From an uncultured Eubacterium sp. (GTDB taxonomy: Bacteria; Bacillota; Clostridia; Lachnospirales; Lachnospiraceae), in NCBI GenBank assembly GCA_900547255.1, contig URGC01000012.1, forward strand, positions 1 through 32,919: a stretch of 32,919 nucleotides of DNA, read 5' to 3'. The position numbers and the translations under genes were made by a program. The notes below the pieces were generated by a model, which was not told where the DNA came from, did no database searches, and worked only from the letters and a program-made list of their open reading frames with translations. Of the stretch, positions 1 through 9,374 are shown one piece after another (the stretch's first letter is position 1; each line of letters begins with the position of its first letter).

Positions 1-2168
1 GTTGCCTGACTTGTAGAATTAATCGGTCTTGTAATCTGGGGTTGTGACGTTGTCCTCTGCTGACCGGTTGTTCTTTGTGTATTAGACGAACCTGACGTAT
101 TAGTATTATTATTTGCTCTTGTTGTATAATCCTGGTTGTTGTCATCAGTCTCTCTTGTTACAGATTCTGTCTGGGCAGGAGTTGTCTCCTCTGCACTCTT
201 TGTTGTCGCCTGTTCCTTGGTTCCATCTTTTATCAGCTTAGGCTCAGCAAAGCTCTTCACCACAAGATTTTCATGGATTGCTGTCATAAACCTTTTAAAT
301 ATAGGCTGTGTAGCATTAACTCCATGTATCTCCTGCGGATAATCATATCCCATCCACACAGCAGTCGTATAATATGGACTGTAGCCACAGAACCATATAT
401 CTTTATCAGAGTTAGTTGAACCTGACTTGCCCGCTATCTGCCAGCCATCAACATTTGCAGACACACCAGTTCCACCTGGCTCCATAACAGACTGCAATAC
501 ATTAGTCATTATCCTTGAACAGTTAGAGCTGTATATCCTGCTGCCCCTCTGTGATTCATCTCTTATCATCTCTCCCTTAGGTCCATACACAGACTGTATA
601 CATGTAGCCTTTCTATACATTCCATCATTAGCTATTGTAGAATATGCTCCCGCCATCTCTTCCGATGTAACGCCATATGTAAATCCACCAAGTGCGGCAG
701 CACTGTAATCCTTGTCATACCACACCTTTTTGAATCCCATCTTCATAAGATAGCTTATTCCTACTCTTGGCGTAACTTCCTGATATACCTTCCACGCAAT
801 TGTATTCTTGGAATACTTGACCGCATCTCTTAATGTCATATCTCCAGCATAGCTTCTGTCCGCATTCTGTGGTCCATCTATAATATAACTGTCTGACATC
901 ACCTCATCTGGTGTATGTCCCAGCATAAAATATGGAAGATACACGGATAACGGCTTAATGGCACTACCAGACTGCCTGTAGCTCTGATATGCCCTGTTCA
1001 GGTTAAGTCCGCCACCCTCCTGGCTCCGTGAACCGACAATTGCCACGACATTGCCGCTGGCATTATTAATACACGTTGCAGAACCCTGCATTTTGTATAC
1101 ACCATCATCTGACACCTCGGTGTATGACGAAAGCTCCTCATCAAGAATTGTCTGCAGCTTACTCTGTATATCAGGATTAATCGAGGTATATATCGTATAT
1201 CCGCCTGACACAAGAGCCTGCTGGTATCTTGTGTAGTAATTATCATATATTTCCTGATACGAATCATAATCGTCATCTGACTCAAAATTATATCTGAATG
1301 TAAATCCTGCTGTCTCCATAAGACTCTCAGTAGCGCAGTGTCTTACATATGTCACAACTGAATCTGACGCCTCTGTACTCTCGGCTGGAGACAGAGTAAC
1401 AGTCTCATTGTACGCTGTATAATAAGTCATCGAAGATATATAATCCCCATCATACAGCTTTCTTAAAATAACATTCCTTCGCGACAACGTATTGTCAAAA
1501 TTCGTAAAAGGATTATATCTTGTAGGTCCATTCGGAATCGCCGCAATGAACGCCTGCTCTGATATTGTCAGTTCTGAGGCATGTTTGTTAAAATATCCTT
1601 TCGCCGCAGCCTCAACTCCATAATATCCGTTACTGAAATATATGTTATTAAGATAGAATTCCAGTATCTTCTGCTTGGTATACTTCTTTTCCAGCTCTCC
1701 TGCAATGAACATCTCTTCAATCTTACGCTCCCACGTAACCTCCTGGGACAGGAAAATGTTTCTCGCAAGCTGCTGTGTTATTGTACTGGCTCCCTGAACA
1801 ATCTCGCCTCTGCTCTGATTGACAAGCATAGCTCTTATAATAGCCTTATAATCAATACCAGAATGTGTATAGAAATCCTGATCCTCCATAACTATAAATG
1901 CGTCAGCGAGAGTCTCTGGAATCTGGCTCATATCCACATAGTACATATCTTTACTATTCTTAATCTGGCAGAGCTCATCACCATTCGCATCGTATACAAC
2001 TGTAGTCTTGGTCTCCATAAATGTAGCATCTGTACTCTTGGAAACGAGTGTCTTTGCCTCACTCTGCATATTGTGCACCTGCACCAGCTTAGGTGCAACA
2101 TACGCTATGCCAAGAACAAGAACCAGTAATAATGTTATTATAATGATTCTTTTTATTCTTTTCTTCAT
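1..2168 (-). CDS. Class A penicillin-binding protein (PBP1A type), 3' end outside window
   Basis: Bifunctional peptidoglycan glycosyltransferase/transpeptidase anchored in the membrane. The minus-strand frame starts at ATG 2168 (GAGG just upstream) and stays open to base 1, so about 722 residues are visible and the stop lies outside. A short lysine/arginine-rich N-terminus precedes one membrane segment (IIIITLLLVLVLGIAYV). The glycosyltransferase domain shows EDQDFYTHSGID, QGASTITQQLARN and KQKILEFYLN. The transpeptidase domain shows the SxxK motif (SAIK), SKN, and KSGST where KTGT is more usual. The visible C-terminus becomes a Thr/Gln/Asn/Ser-rich tail, as in many Gram-positive PBP1A proteins. 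It lies 21 nt below the 823-residue surface protein gene, so co-transcription is likely. Family assignment is secure; the exact paralogue is not. Confidence 0.95.
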   Translation of the reverse strand, partial: MKKRIKRIIIITLLLVLVLGIAYVAPKLVQVHNMQSEAKTLVSKSTDATFMETKTTVVYDANGDELCQIKNSKDMYYVDMSQIPETLADAFIVMEDQDFYTHSGIDYKAIIRAMLVNQSRGEIVQGASTITQQLARNIFLSQEVTWERKIEEMFIAGELEKKYTKQKILEFYLNNIYFSNGYYGVEAAAKGYFNKHASELTISEQAFIAAIPNGPTRYNPFTNFDNTLSRRNVILRKLYDGDYISSMTYYTAYNETVTLSPAESTEASDSVVTYVRHCATESLMETAGFTFRYNFESDDDYDSYQEIYDNYYTRYQQALVSGGYTIYTSINPDIQSKLQTILDEELSSYTEVSDDGVYKMQGSATCINNASGNVVAIVGSRSQEGGGLNLNRAYQSYRQSGSAIKPLSVYLPYFMLGHTPDEVMSDSYIIDGPQNADRSYAGDMTLRDAVKYSKNTIAWKVYQEVTPRVGISYLMKMGFKKVWYDKDYSAAALGGFTYGVTSEEMAGAYSTIANDGMYRKATCIQSVYGPKGEMIRDESQRGSRIYSSNCSRIMTNVLQSVMEPGGTGVSANVDGWQIAGKSGSTNSDKDIWFCGYSPYYTTAVWMGYDYPQEIHGVNATQPIFKRFMTAIHENLVVKSFAEPKLIKDGTKEQATTKSAEETTPAQTESVTRETDDNNQDYTTRANNNTNTSGSSNTQRTTGQQRTTSQPQITRPINSTSQA

Positions 2169-2189
2169 TAGAACCTCATGTCCGCTTAT

Positions 2190-4661
2190 TTACTCATAGT
2201 ATGTAATATATATGTTACCACCCTGAGTAAACAGCTTAGATGCATTTGAAATAGTTACAGTTTCTTCACGTCCAGAATCAAGATATACAACCTGTGTAGT
2301 ATCATATCCCACAATTATTACATATCTGCCATCTATACGTGCAAGTACTGGCTTTCCACGTCCCACATATGTTATAGCAGTCTCATATGAAACGCCTTTT
2401 AATGTTATCTGTTTTAAATCATCTGAACCACCAAGGAATGATTTAAGCACAGCCATTCCACCCTCAGATGTTCCACCAAAATTAGAATCTGAAGCTGTCA
2501 AGCCCTTGATTGTCGCTGTTGACCTTTTGTATTTGCTCCAGACTAACTTATTGTTATAATCACGCACATATCCATAATTATTATTAGCCGCCACAACAGC
2601 ACTGTTTATATCTGAATATGAGCCATCAAGACTTCCAGCTCCAAATACATAATACAGCTTCTTAGGAGTTCCGATATTCTCAATCACAAGCTCCCTGTCA
2701 GCTATGAACTGGATATTATCAGCTTCTCTTGCAGATGTTGTATTAACATCCCCGACTCCCTTAGGAAGCACAAGCACAACCTCGGTCTTTCGTGAAGTTG
2801 TATACACAGAATCAACAGAAACCCTTTCATCAACACTGTTCTCAGACCTGTTTATAAGCTGGTCTACGGATGTCGATGTATATCCTCTGCCATCCTTTAC
2901 AACTCTTGAAAGATTAATTCTGTATCCATCAACTGACACGCCGCTCATATATATGCCATCTTCATGATATTGTTTGATAACATTGTATGTGTCGTCCATA
3001 ATATCAATTGTATGCATTGGAAATGTTATATCACCGCTGTCATCATACACGATATCATCTATATTGGCATATCCATATATACAGTCATTCTCAATGAAAC
3101 CCAGAACCTTCATAACCTGCCCAGCAGGCACTTCAATAATCTTTTCTGTTCCCTGCTCAAGGTTGAATATTCTTATAGAATCTGTGTTGTTAAGTTCCCC
3201 ATTAAGGCTGTATGCTATAATTCGTCCATTGTCAGATACTCTGTATGTGTCAGGTGTAAGTCCTACAATCTCGGTCATAACCTCTTTGCTGTTAAGCTCT
3301 ATCGCATATACGGAATCATTAATCATTATATAGAATGAATCACTTGAATTGACATATGCTATATCACCAACATTTTCTTCTATAATCTCATAGGACATAT
3401 TAAGAGGTATAAACAGTCTCTCCTCAACGCTGTTATCGCCATAGCTGTACTGATACAGTGACACGCCCAGTTTGCCTTCATGGGCACCTCTGTTCATGTA
3501 TCCATATACAATAAATGTTATATCGCCGGTATCTGTTATATCCATAATCTTAATCTTGTGCTTGAGATACCTCTCTCTTATATTATCCGAATCATCCGAA
3601 TCAAAAGAAAATACTCTTATGAATGTGTTAGCTGATTTGGAATAACTCCACAGACTTCCCTGCGCTACGAAACATGTATGCTCATGGTTCGCACTGTCCT
3701 TCGCCTGGGCTGTAAGGTCACTTTGTATTCCAAGACTTATCTTTCCACTTGGAAACAGGTCATCCTTGCCGTCAAATATCTGGTCTGCCTCTCTTTTATA
3801 CTGTAAGAGGAACATTCCCATTGTGCCCTGTCTTACCCTGTAGTACTCATGAACTGCATAAGTATCATAATCTCCTGCTGTGTCAAGCGCACCAATCGTA
3901 TAGTCAAGGCTTATAATCATTATCTCCTGGTCAATACTCTCAACTGTTGGTATAACATTGCTTTCAATAAATGGAGCTATATCGCCCCATGTTATAGTTG
4001 AAGTGGCACAATATATATCAGCCGAACCAAAGTTAGAATTGTCTGCACCATATTTTGTTTCAATATACTTTGTAATCTCTGAGGAATTGGCAGCATTGTA
4101 AGTATTACTGTTAAATTCAAGCACGAACTGCATACAGCTATTGAAATAAGTATCCTGTCCGGCAACTATTCTTGTGTAGTATTTTATATTATCATTAGTC
4201 TGTGTGCTCACAGATATCTCTAACATATACTCAACATTATCAGATAATAAATCCTTGATATTAAGCACTGCATGAGCTCTTGAAGTGCTTGCCTCAAATG
4301 TACTTAGTGCTGTGCTCTCTATAAGGCTGTTATCCCTTGTATCCCTGACCTTATACGATATCTCTTTTAATACGTTTCCGTACGTGTCAATTGCAATTTT
4401 AAGCTGCCTGTTATCTGACAGCGGCGTAAGTGGTGTATCCATCAATGGTGTGTCAATCTGCTGGTTAATTCCATGCATAGGATTGTACACAACATTATTA
4501 TCGCCCTCTATCATAACTATAGGAAACTGTGCCTCTGTCATCTCCATAGTTGCCGCACTCTCTGCCTGATAATGCATTGATATGAATGTTACGAGTGCTG
4601 TTGCCATGAATATAATAAGATACACTACATACTTCCAGGATATGGTATTCTTATGCCTCAT
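2190..4661 (-). CDS. Large membrane-anchored surface protein with degenerate C39-like C-terminus
   Basis: Unrecognised as a named gene; 823 residues. One N-terminal membrane segment (VVYLIIFMATALVTFISM, about residues 12-30) leaves the rest outside the cell. The middle (roughly 280-600) has repeated short beta-strand runs of the kind NGRIIAYSLNGE, suggesting a propeller-like fold; this is inference. The last ~110 residues resemble the C39-like cysteine peptidase fold (GGMAVLKSFL, GVSYETAITYVGRGKPVLARIDG, YVIIVGYDTTQVVYLDS), but the catalytic Cys is not seen and the residue before the VIIVGYD strand, usually His, is Arg. The ATG at 4661 has GGAGG 6 nt upstream and overlaps the methyltransferase gene by 11 nt, implying translational coupling. 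The neighbouring PBP gene suggests a role at the cell wall. Confidence 0.8.
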   Translation of the reverse strand: MRHKNTISWKYVVYLIIFMATALVTFISMHYQAESAATMEMTEAQFPIVMIEGDNNVVYNPMHGINQQIDTPLMDTPLTPLSDNRQLKIAIDTYGNVLKEISYKVRDTRDNSLIESTALSTFEASTSRAHAVLNIKDLLSDNVEYMLEISVSTQTNDNIKYYTRIVAGQDTYFNSCMQFVLEFNSNTYNAANSSEITKYIETKYGADNSNFGSADIYCATSTITWGDIAPFIESNVIPTVESIDQEIMIISLDYTIGALDTAGDYDTYAVHEYYRVRQGTMGMFLLQYKREADQIFDGKDDLFPSGKISLGIQSDLTAQAKDSANHEHTCFVAQGSLWSYSKSANTFIRVFSFDSDDSDNIRERYLKHKIKIMDITDTGDITFIVYGYMNRGAHEGKLGVSLYQYSYGDNSVEERLFIPLNMSYEIIEENVGDIAYVNSSDSFYIMINDSVYAIELNSKEVMTEIVGLTPDTYRVSDNGRIIAYSLNGELNNTDSIRIFNLEQGTEKIIEVPAGQVMKVLGFIENDCIYGYANIDDIVYDDSGDITFPMHTIDIMDDTYNVIKQYHEDGIYMSGVSVDGYRINLSRVVKDGRGYTSTSVDQLINRSENSVDERVSVDSVYTTSRKTEVVLVLPKGVGDVNTTSAREADNIQFIADRELVIENIGTPKKLYYVFGAGSLDGSYSDINSAVVAANNNYGYVRDYNNKLVWSKYKRSTATIKGLTASDSNFGGTSEGGMAVLKSFLGGSDDLKQITLKGVSYETAITYVGRGKPVLARIDGRYVIIVGYDTTQVVYLDSGREETVTISNASKLFTQGGNIYITYYE

Positions 4662-5805
4662 TTTCTTCCTCCATCAATTCATCAAGAGTTAAATTAAGAT
4701 TAAACATCTTTTCCATTTTAGTAAGCTTCTCGTCAGAAGCCTTTTTTCCTGTATATACTCCTCTTATTAAGATATTCTTTGGTGTATGTTCCATATCTAT
4801 GAATTCAAGAAGCTGTGTCTGATATCCTGCCTCTTCAAGTCTTCCAGCCCTCACTGCATCTGTAAGGATTGATGATATTCTCTCTTTCAATATTCCATAT
4901 TTGAGAACTGGTTCCATATCGTCCGACTCAATCTGCGCATTGGCCTCATGCTGGCAGCAAGGAACTGACAATATAACCTTAGCTCCCCATTTAACCGCCT
5001 TGGCAAGTGCATAATCTGTTGCTGTGTCACATGCATGAAGTGTAACAACCATATCAACACTTGTGACATCCTTATAATCAGCTATATCGCCCACATAGAA
5101 ATTAAGCTTGTTATACCCATATTTTCTGGCAAGCAGATTACAGTGCATAATAACATCTTTCTTAAGGTCAAGTCCGATAATTCTGATATCAAGGCCTTTA
5201 AGCTCTCTAAGATAATAATACATTGCAAATGTAAGATATGATTTGCCACATCCGAAATCAATTATTGTCTGCTCTCTTCCATCTGACAACTGAGGCAGAA
5301 TATCCTCTATGAATTCAAGGAATCTGTTTATCTGCTTAAATTTGTCATATTTAGATGTAATAATTTTACCTTCCTTAGTCATAACGCCAAGGTCTATAAG
5401 AAAGCCGACTGGCTTGCCCTCTTCAAGAATATACTGTTTGCGCTTATTATGCTCAAGGCTCTTCTGCTCACGCGCATTGACATTCTTCTTGTACTTGACT
5501 GTCATATTTCCCTTGCTTCCACATAATACCTGACCGTCTCCGTCCACATACGCAAACTGTCCCTGTTTAAAATTCTTTACAAGATTGTCATTCACATAAT
5601 CCCTTAATTCTTCTTTTTTCAGATTGCTGTGGATGACCTGCTTTCCGACATACTCTGATGCCTGAAATACCACCTTGTTCTTTATCTTAATCGGACGTAT
5701 CTTTATCTTGGATGCTCCATCCTGTGTCTTTTGTTTTCTTCCGCTTAAAATTATCTCAACTAATTCTGTATCTGTGCATTTATTAATTAAATCATCTATA
5801 TTCAT
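4651..5805 (-). CDS. SAM-dependent methyltransferase, METTL25/Methyltransf_32-like
   Basis: Predicted class I SAM-dependent methyltransferase of 384 residues; target unknown. The SAM-binding motif I is IIDFGCGKSYLTFA, followed by an acidic strand end IIGLDLKKD. Two later motifs, TLHACDTATDYAL and SVPCCQHE, are characteristic of the family that includes eukaryotic METTL25 and RRNAD1. The N-terminal ~150 residues carry no motif I recognise, though a KVVFQASEYVGKQVIHSN segment looks like a small beta domain. I chose ATG 5805 because GGAG lies 9 nt upstream; an in-frame TTG at 5820 has no ribosome site. It sits 47 nt below ywmB and overlaps the surface protein gene at its 3' end, a place where many Firmicutes have murA and spoIID instead. 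Confidence 0.85.
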   Translation of the reverse strand: MNIDDLINKCTDTELVEIILSGRKQKTQDGASKIKIRPIKIKNKVVFQASEYVGKQVIHSNLKKEELRDYVNDNLVKNFKQGQFAYVDGDGQVLCGSKGNMTVKYKKNVNAREQKSLEHNKRKQYILEEGKPVGFLIDLGVMTKEGKIITSKYDKFKQINRFLEFIEDILPQLSDGREQTIIDFGCGKSYLTFAMYYYLRELKGLDIRIIGLDLKKDVIMHCNLLARKYGYNKLNFYVGDIADYKDVTSVDMVVTLHACDTATDYALAKAVKWGAKVILSVPCCQHEANAQIESDDMEPVLKYGILKERISSILTDAVRAGRLEEAGYQTQLLEFIDMEHTPKNILIRGVYTGKKASDEKLTKMEKMFNLNLTLDELMEEENEA

Positions 5806-5852
5806 TCTTGTTTTCTCCAATAAAATGTTTACTCTTTATTGTAATATCTTTA

Positions 5853-6587
5853 TCAGAAATCTGCAAGCATTATCGGCGTTGCAAGATGTATCACAGATTC
5901 ATCCCTGTCCTCATCATAACTTATCGTGATATTGACATTTACATGTCTGCTGCCTATATTGACATATTCCTTACGGCTTTTATCATAGCCATATGCAGTA
6001 TAGGCATTGTCAAGCCATGCATCTGTGACCGGCTTTGCTCCTGCTTTCTCCATCACCAGGCTGGCATACTCACTGCACACCTCCCTGTCCATATACCCCG
6101 GAATACAGCCTTTCAGGTTAACATTAACATTAGTATTAACATCAAGTGCATCATATGCCTCTTTTATAATCTTTTCATATGTAAATATAGACTCAACACC
6201 GGATAAAAGATTTATCTGTGTATAGATATAACTCTCCTCTTCATCTTTTTCTATGAATTTAACAATAACCTCTCCATTGTCCCCTGACTGGCAGAGTATC
6301 TTTACTATTGCCCCCTCCTCATCATAATAATCACTCCATTCATATCTGTTAATTCCGATTTTCTTTGCAATATCAGACAATATTATCATTTTAGTTCCAT
6401 CTGATATATGTCCAAGCGGATATCTGCCATATGCTGACACACTCCCCTGACATTCATCTGTTATCGCATCTGAAAATGCACTCACAACATAATTCTTATC
6501 ATTATCTTTTCTGATTCTTAGATTAAATGCTGTCATAACAGCCCATATCACAAGTAATATAATTAGAATTTTACGCTTATTAAACAA
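5853..6587 (-). CDS. ywmB: YwmB family protein
   Basis: Exported or membrane-anchored protein of 244 residues, unknown biochemical role. An N-terminal hydrophobic stretch (ILIILLVIWAVMTAF) is a signal anchor or signal peptide. The C-terminus VNVNITISYDEDRDESVIHLATPIMLADF follows the YwmB pattern of an amphipathic strand, an 'RYN..' stretch and a final GTPIIT-like strand. Length matches Bacillus YwmB (about 245), and its place directly after atpC is the Bacillus position, which supports the call. Start is TTG at 6587 with GGGGAGG 7 nt upstream. That ribosome site lies inside the 3' arm of a long hairpin (6592-6646), so expression may be controlled by that structure. In Bacillus murAA and spoIID follow; here they do not. 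Confidence 0.72.
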   Translation of the reverse strand: MFNKRKILIILLVIWAVMTAFNLRIRKDNDKNYVVSAFSDAITDECQGSVSAYGRYPLGHISDGTKMIILSDIAKKIGINRYEWSDYYDEEGAIVKILCQSGDNGEVIVKFIEKDEEESYIYTQINLLSGVESIFTYEKIIKEAYDALDVNTNVNVNLKGCIPGYMDREVCSEYASLVMEKAGAKPVTDAWLDNAYTAYGYDKSRKEYVNIGSRHVNVNITISYDEDRDESVIHLATPIMLADF

Positions 6588-6591
6588 AATA

Positions 6592-6646
6592 AAACCTCCC
6601 CGTATAGCGATAATCTATCTTGATTATCACCATTCTGGGAAGGTTT
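6592..6646 (-). terminator. Terminator-like hairpin between atpC and ywmB that covers the ywmB ribosome site
   Basis: Read on the minus strand, outer arms AAACCTTCCC and GGGGAGGTTT (6637-6646 and 6592-6601) pair over 10 positions with one G-U. Inner arms at 6622-6630 and 6607-6615 add 9 pairs with one G-U, around a 6-nt loop. The 3' arm runs into TTTTATTTTG, a T-rich tail typical of intrinsic termination. GGGGAGG in the 3' arm is also the ribosome site of the TTG start at 6587. It therefore looks like an end for the atp transcript with partial read-through into ywmB. Confidence 0.7.
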
Positions 6647-6668
6647 AAACATTAAATTAATTAACAGA

Positions 6669-7067
6669 TTAGTCAACCGCACCGAGTCGTGCCATAGATC
6701 TCTTAAGAGCTGCCTCAGCTCTTACCATATCTATATCCGCCTCGCCGCTCTTGATTCGCCTCTCAGCTCTTATCATAGCCTCATTAGCTCTGTTGACATC
6801 AATCTCCTCGGGCCACTCTGCAACTTCTGCCAAAACAGTAACCTTGTCCTTAAGTATCTCTATTATACCTCCGTGAACGGCAGCTTTTTTAACCTGTCCA
6901 TCCTCGTGTATCTTCATGACACCTGGAACAATTACCGCTGTAAGTGGAATATGTTCGGCATACACACCGATTTCTCCCTCACTTGTAACCAGCTCAACCA
7001 TGTTAACATCATCATGATAGAACTGTCTGTCAGGAGTATTAACTATTAACTCAAACTTATCGGCCAT
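6669..7067 (-). CDS. atpC: F1Fo ATP synthase epsilon subunit
   Basis: Central-stalk subunit that couples rotation to catalysis and damps ATP hydrolysis; 132 residues, normal length. The N-terminal beta-sandwich is recognisable from FELIVNTPDRQFYHDDVNMVELVTSEGEIGVYAEHIPLTAVIVPG, and the C-terminal helical hairpin from RANEAMIRAERRIKSGEADIDMVRAEAALKRSMARL. Ten nucleotides separate it from atpD. It is the last structural gene of the synthase; a hairpin 20-75 nt downstream separates it from ywmB. Confidence 0.97.
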   Translation of the reverse strand: MADKFELIVNTPDRQFYHDDVNMVELVTSEGEIGVYAEHIPLTAVIVPGVMKIHEDGQVKKAAVHGGIIEILKDKVTVLAEVAEWPEEIDVNRANEAMIRAERRIKSGEADIDMVRAEAALKRSMARLGAVD

Positions 7068-7077
7068 GCTTATCTCC

Positions 7078-8469
7078 TTACTTTACCTTTGCAAGAACAT
7101 CATCAATGTTACCGCAGTTCAGGAAATAACTCTCTGGAATATCATCATACTTACCTTCGATAATCTCCTTGAAGCCCTGAATTGTCTCATTGATTGGCAC
7201 ATACTTTCCTTCAAGACCTGTAAACTGTCCTGCTACGAAGAAAGGCTGTGAAAGGAATCTCTGAATCTTTCTTGCTCTTGATACAACAAGCTTATCATCT
7301 TCTGAAAGCTCATCCATACCAAGGATTGCAATGATATCCTGTAATTCCTTATACTTCTGAAGAATCTCCTGAACGCTTCTTGCAACCTTATAATGCTCCT
7401 CACCAACAACTCTTGGGTCAAGAATTCTTGATGTTGACTCAAGTGGATCTACGGCTGGGTAAATACCAAGCTCAACAATAGATCTTGAAAGAACTGTTGT
7501 TGCATCCAAGTGAGCGAATGTTGTAGCTGGAGCTGGGTCTGTAAGGTCATCAGCAGGCACATATACAGCCTGAACTGATGTGATAGAGCCATTCTTAGTT
7601 GATGTGATTCTCTCCTGAAGCGCACCCATCTCAGTCTGAAGTGTTGGCTGGTAACCAACGGCTGATGGCATACGTCCAAGAAGTGCTGAAACCTCTGAAC
7701 CAGCCTGTGTAAATCTAAAGATGTTATCAATGAACAAAAGGACATCTTTACCGCCCTGATCACGGAAATACTCAGCCATAGTAAGACCTGTAAGACCAAC
7801 TCTCATTCTGGCTCCAGGTGGTTCGTTCATCTGACCGAATACCATTGTTGTCTTCTCGATAACTCCTGATTCTTTCATTTCGTAATACAGGTCATTACCT
7901 TCTCTTGTACGCTCACCAACGCCTGTGAATACAGAATATCCACCATGCTCTGTAGCGATATTTCTAATAAGCTCCTGAATAAGAACTGTCTTACCTACAC
8001 CAGCACCACCGAACAGACCAATCTTACCACCCTTCTGATAAGGGCAAAGAAGATCTACTACCTTGATACCAGTCTCAAGCATCTCTGTTGATGTTGACTG
8101 TTCCTCAAATGTAGGTGCCTTTCTGTGGATTGGCATATGCTGTTCAACTTCTGGAGCTGGTTTGTTATCTATAGGTTCTCCTAATACGTTAAACATTCTT
8201 CCCAGTGTGTTCTCACCTACTGGAACAGATATTGGAGCACCTGTTGCCTCAGCTTCCATACCACGCACAAGACCATCTGTTGGTCCCATGGCAATACATC
8301 TAACAGTATCATCACCAAGATGCTGTGCCACTTCGACAACAAGACGTTCCCCATTGCTACGGGTTATATTGATAGCTGAATTAATCTCAGGAAGGCTTCC
8401 GTCCTGGAATTTAATATCCAATACGGCGCCAATGATCTGAGTAATTTTACCAATATTCTTATCTGCCAT
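7078..8469 (-). CDS. atpD: F1Fo ATP synthase beta subunit
   Basis: Catalytic subunit of F1, 463 residues. Walker A GGAGVGKT is at residues 154-161, followed by GERTREGND, the GQMNEPPGARMRV segment and the DELSEDD lever near the C-terminus. An in-frame upstream start at 8505 would overlap atpG, but ATG 8469 has GGAGG with a 6-nt gap and gives the usual protein beginning MADKNIGKITQIIGAVLD, so I use it. It lies 22 nt after atpG. All catalytic motifs are intact. Confidence 0.98.
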   Translation of the reverse strand: MADKNIGKITQIIGAVLDIKFQDGSLPEINSAINITRSNGERLVVEVAQHLGDDTVRCIAMGPTDGLVRGMEAEATGAPISVPVGENTLGRMFNVLGEPIDNKPAPEVEQHMPIHRKAPTFEEQSTSTEMLETGIKVVDLLCPYQKGGKIGLFGGAGVGKTVLIQELIRNIATEHGGYSVFTGVGERTREGNDLYYEMKESGVIEKTTMVFGQMNEPPGARMRVGLTGLTMAEYFRDQGGKDVLLFIDNIFRFTQAGSEVSALLGRMPSAVGYQPTLQTEMGALQERITSTKNGSITSVQAVYVPADDLTDPAPATTFAHLDATTVLSRSIVELGIYPAVDPLESTSRILDPRVVGEEHYKVARSVQEILQKYKELQDIIAILGMDELSEDDKLVVSRARKIQRFLSQPFFVAGQFTGLEGKYVPINETIQGFKEIIEGKYDDIPESYFLNCGNIDDVLAKVK

Positions 8470-8491
8470 TTTTGCCTCCATATTAATATAT

Positions 8492-9349
8492 TTATTCGAT
8501 GGCATTTGCGCCTGATATGATTTCTGTCAGCTCCTGTGTGATAGAAGCCTGTCTTGCCCTGTTGAACTTCAGTGACAAATCATCAATCATCTCTTCCGCA
8601 TTGCTTGTTGCGTTATCCATCGCCTGCATACGGGCACCATTCTCACTTGCAACTGCCTCAATTAATGCACCATAAATGAGTGAGCACACATACTTAGGAA
8701 TTATAAGATTAAGTGCTTCCTCTTCGTTAGGTTCATAATTCATCGGTGTGGAATCTGCTCCCGCGTCTTGTTTAACTGCTTCAGCATCCACTGGAAGAAG
8801 TTTAATAAGCTTAGGTACATGTACTACTGTATTCTTGAAGGATGTATAGGCAAGATAAATCTCCCCTATCTCACCATTAACATACGAATCAAGAACCTTA
8901 TCACATATCTGCTTGGCATCTGTATACATAGGCTCATTCATAACCTCGGAATAATCTTCCTTAATCATGTAACCTTTTCTCTCAAGAGTTTCTCTACCCT
9001 TGCTTCCTATTGCATACACTTCTATATCTTCCTTAGGAATATCGCTGTTTGTAATCAGTTTAGTAATATTAGAATTATATCCACCTGCAAGTCCTCTGTT
9101 AGAAGTAATCACAATAACTGCCTTCTTGCTGGACCCTCCTGGTTTTAAGAACTTGTGGTTAATATTACCAGACTTAGCAAGTATATTACTAACTGTCTCA
9201 TACATAAGGTCAGAATAAGGCTTGGTACTCTCTGCCTTACCCTTTGCCTTTTGCAGCTTAACAGTGGAAACGAGCTTCATGGCTTTGGTAATCTGACCGG
9301 TACTTTGAATACTGTCTCTTCGTCTTTTTATGTCTCTCATCGAGGCCAT
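8492..9349 (-). CDS. atpG: F1Fo ATP synthase gamma subunit
   Basis: Rotor shaft of F1, 285 residues, typical length. The N-terminal helix MRDIKRRRDSIQSTGQITKAMKLVSTVKLQKAK and the C-terminal helix ENGARMQAMDNATSNAEEMIDDLSLKFNRARQASITQELTEI are the conserved halves of the antiparallel coiled coil; the central Rossmann-like part begins at VIVITSNRGLAGGYNSN. Start ATG 9349 has GGAGG 10 nt upstream. It is 25 nt after atpA in the operon. Confidence 0.97.
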   Translation of the reverse strand: MASMRDIKRRRDSIQSTGQITKAMKLVSTVKLQKAKGKAESTKPYSDLMYETVSNILAKSGNINHKFLKPGGSSKKAVIVITSNRGLAGGYNSNITKLITNSDIPKEDIEVYAIGSKGRETLERKGYMIKEDYSEVMNEPMYTDAKQICDKVLDSYVNGEIGEIYLAYTSFKNTVVHVPKLIKLLPVDAEAVKQDAGADSTPMNYEPNEEEALNLIIPKYVCSLIYGALIEAVASENGARMQAMDNATSNAEEMIDDLSLKFNRARQASITQELTEIISGANAIE

Positions 9350-9374
9350 AACTCAATTACCTCCATTCACGTTT

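Noticed and set aside
1581..2129. Plus-strand frame of 182 codons antisense to the PBP gene
   Set aside because: No ribosome site or family pattern; it is a shadow of a well-supported minus-strand gene with conserved motifs.
8433..8505. Longer atpD start at 8505
   Set aside because: It overlaps atpG and has no ribosome site; ATG 8469 has GGAGG and the normal N-terminus.
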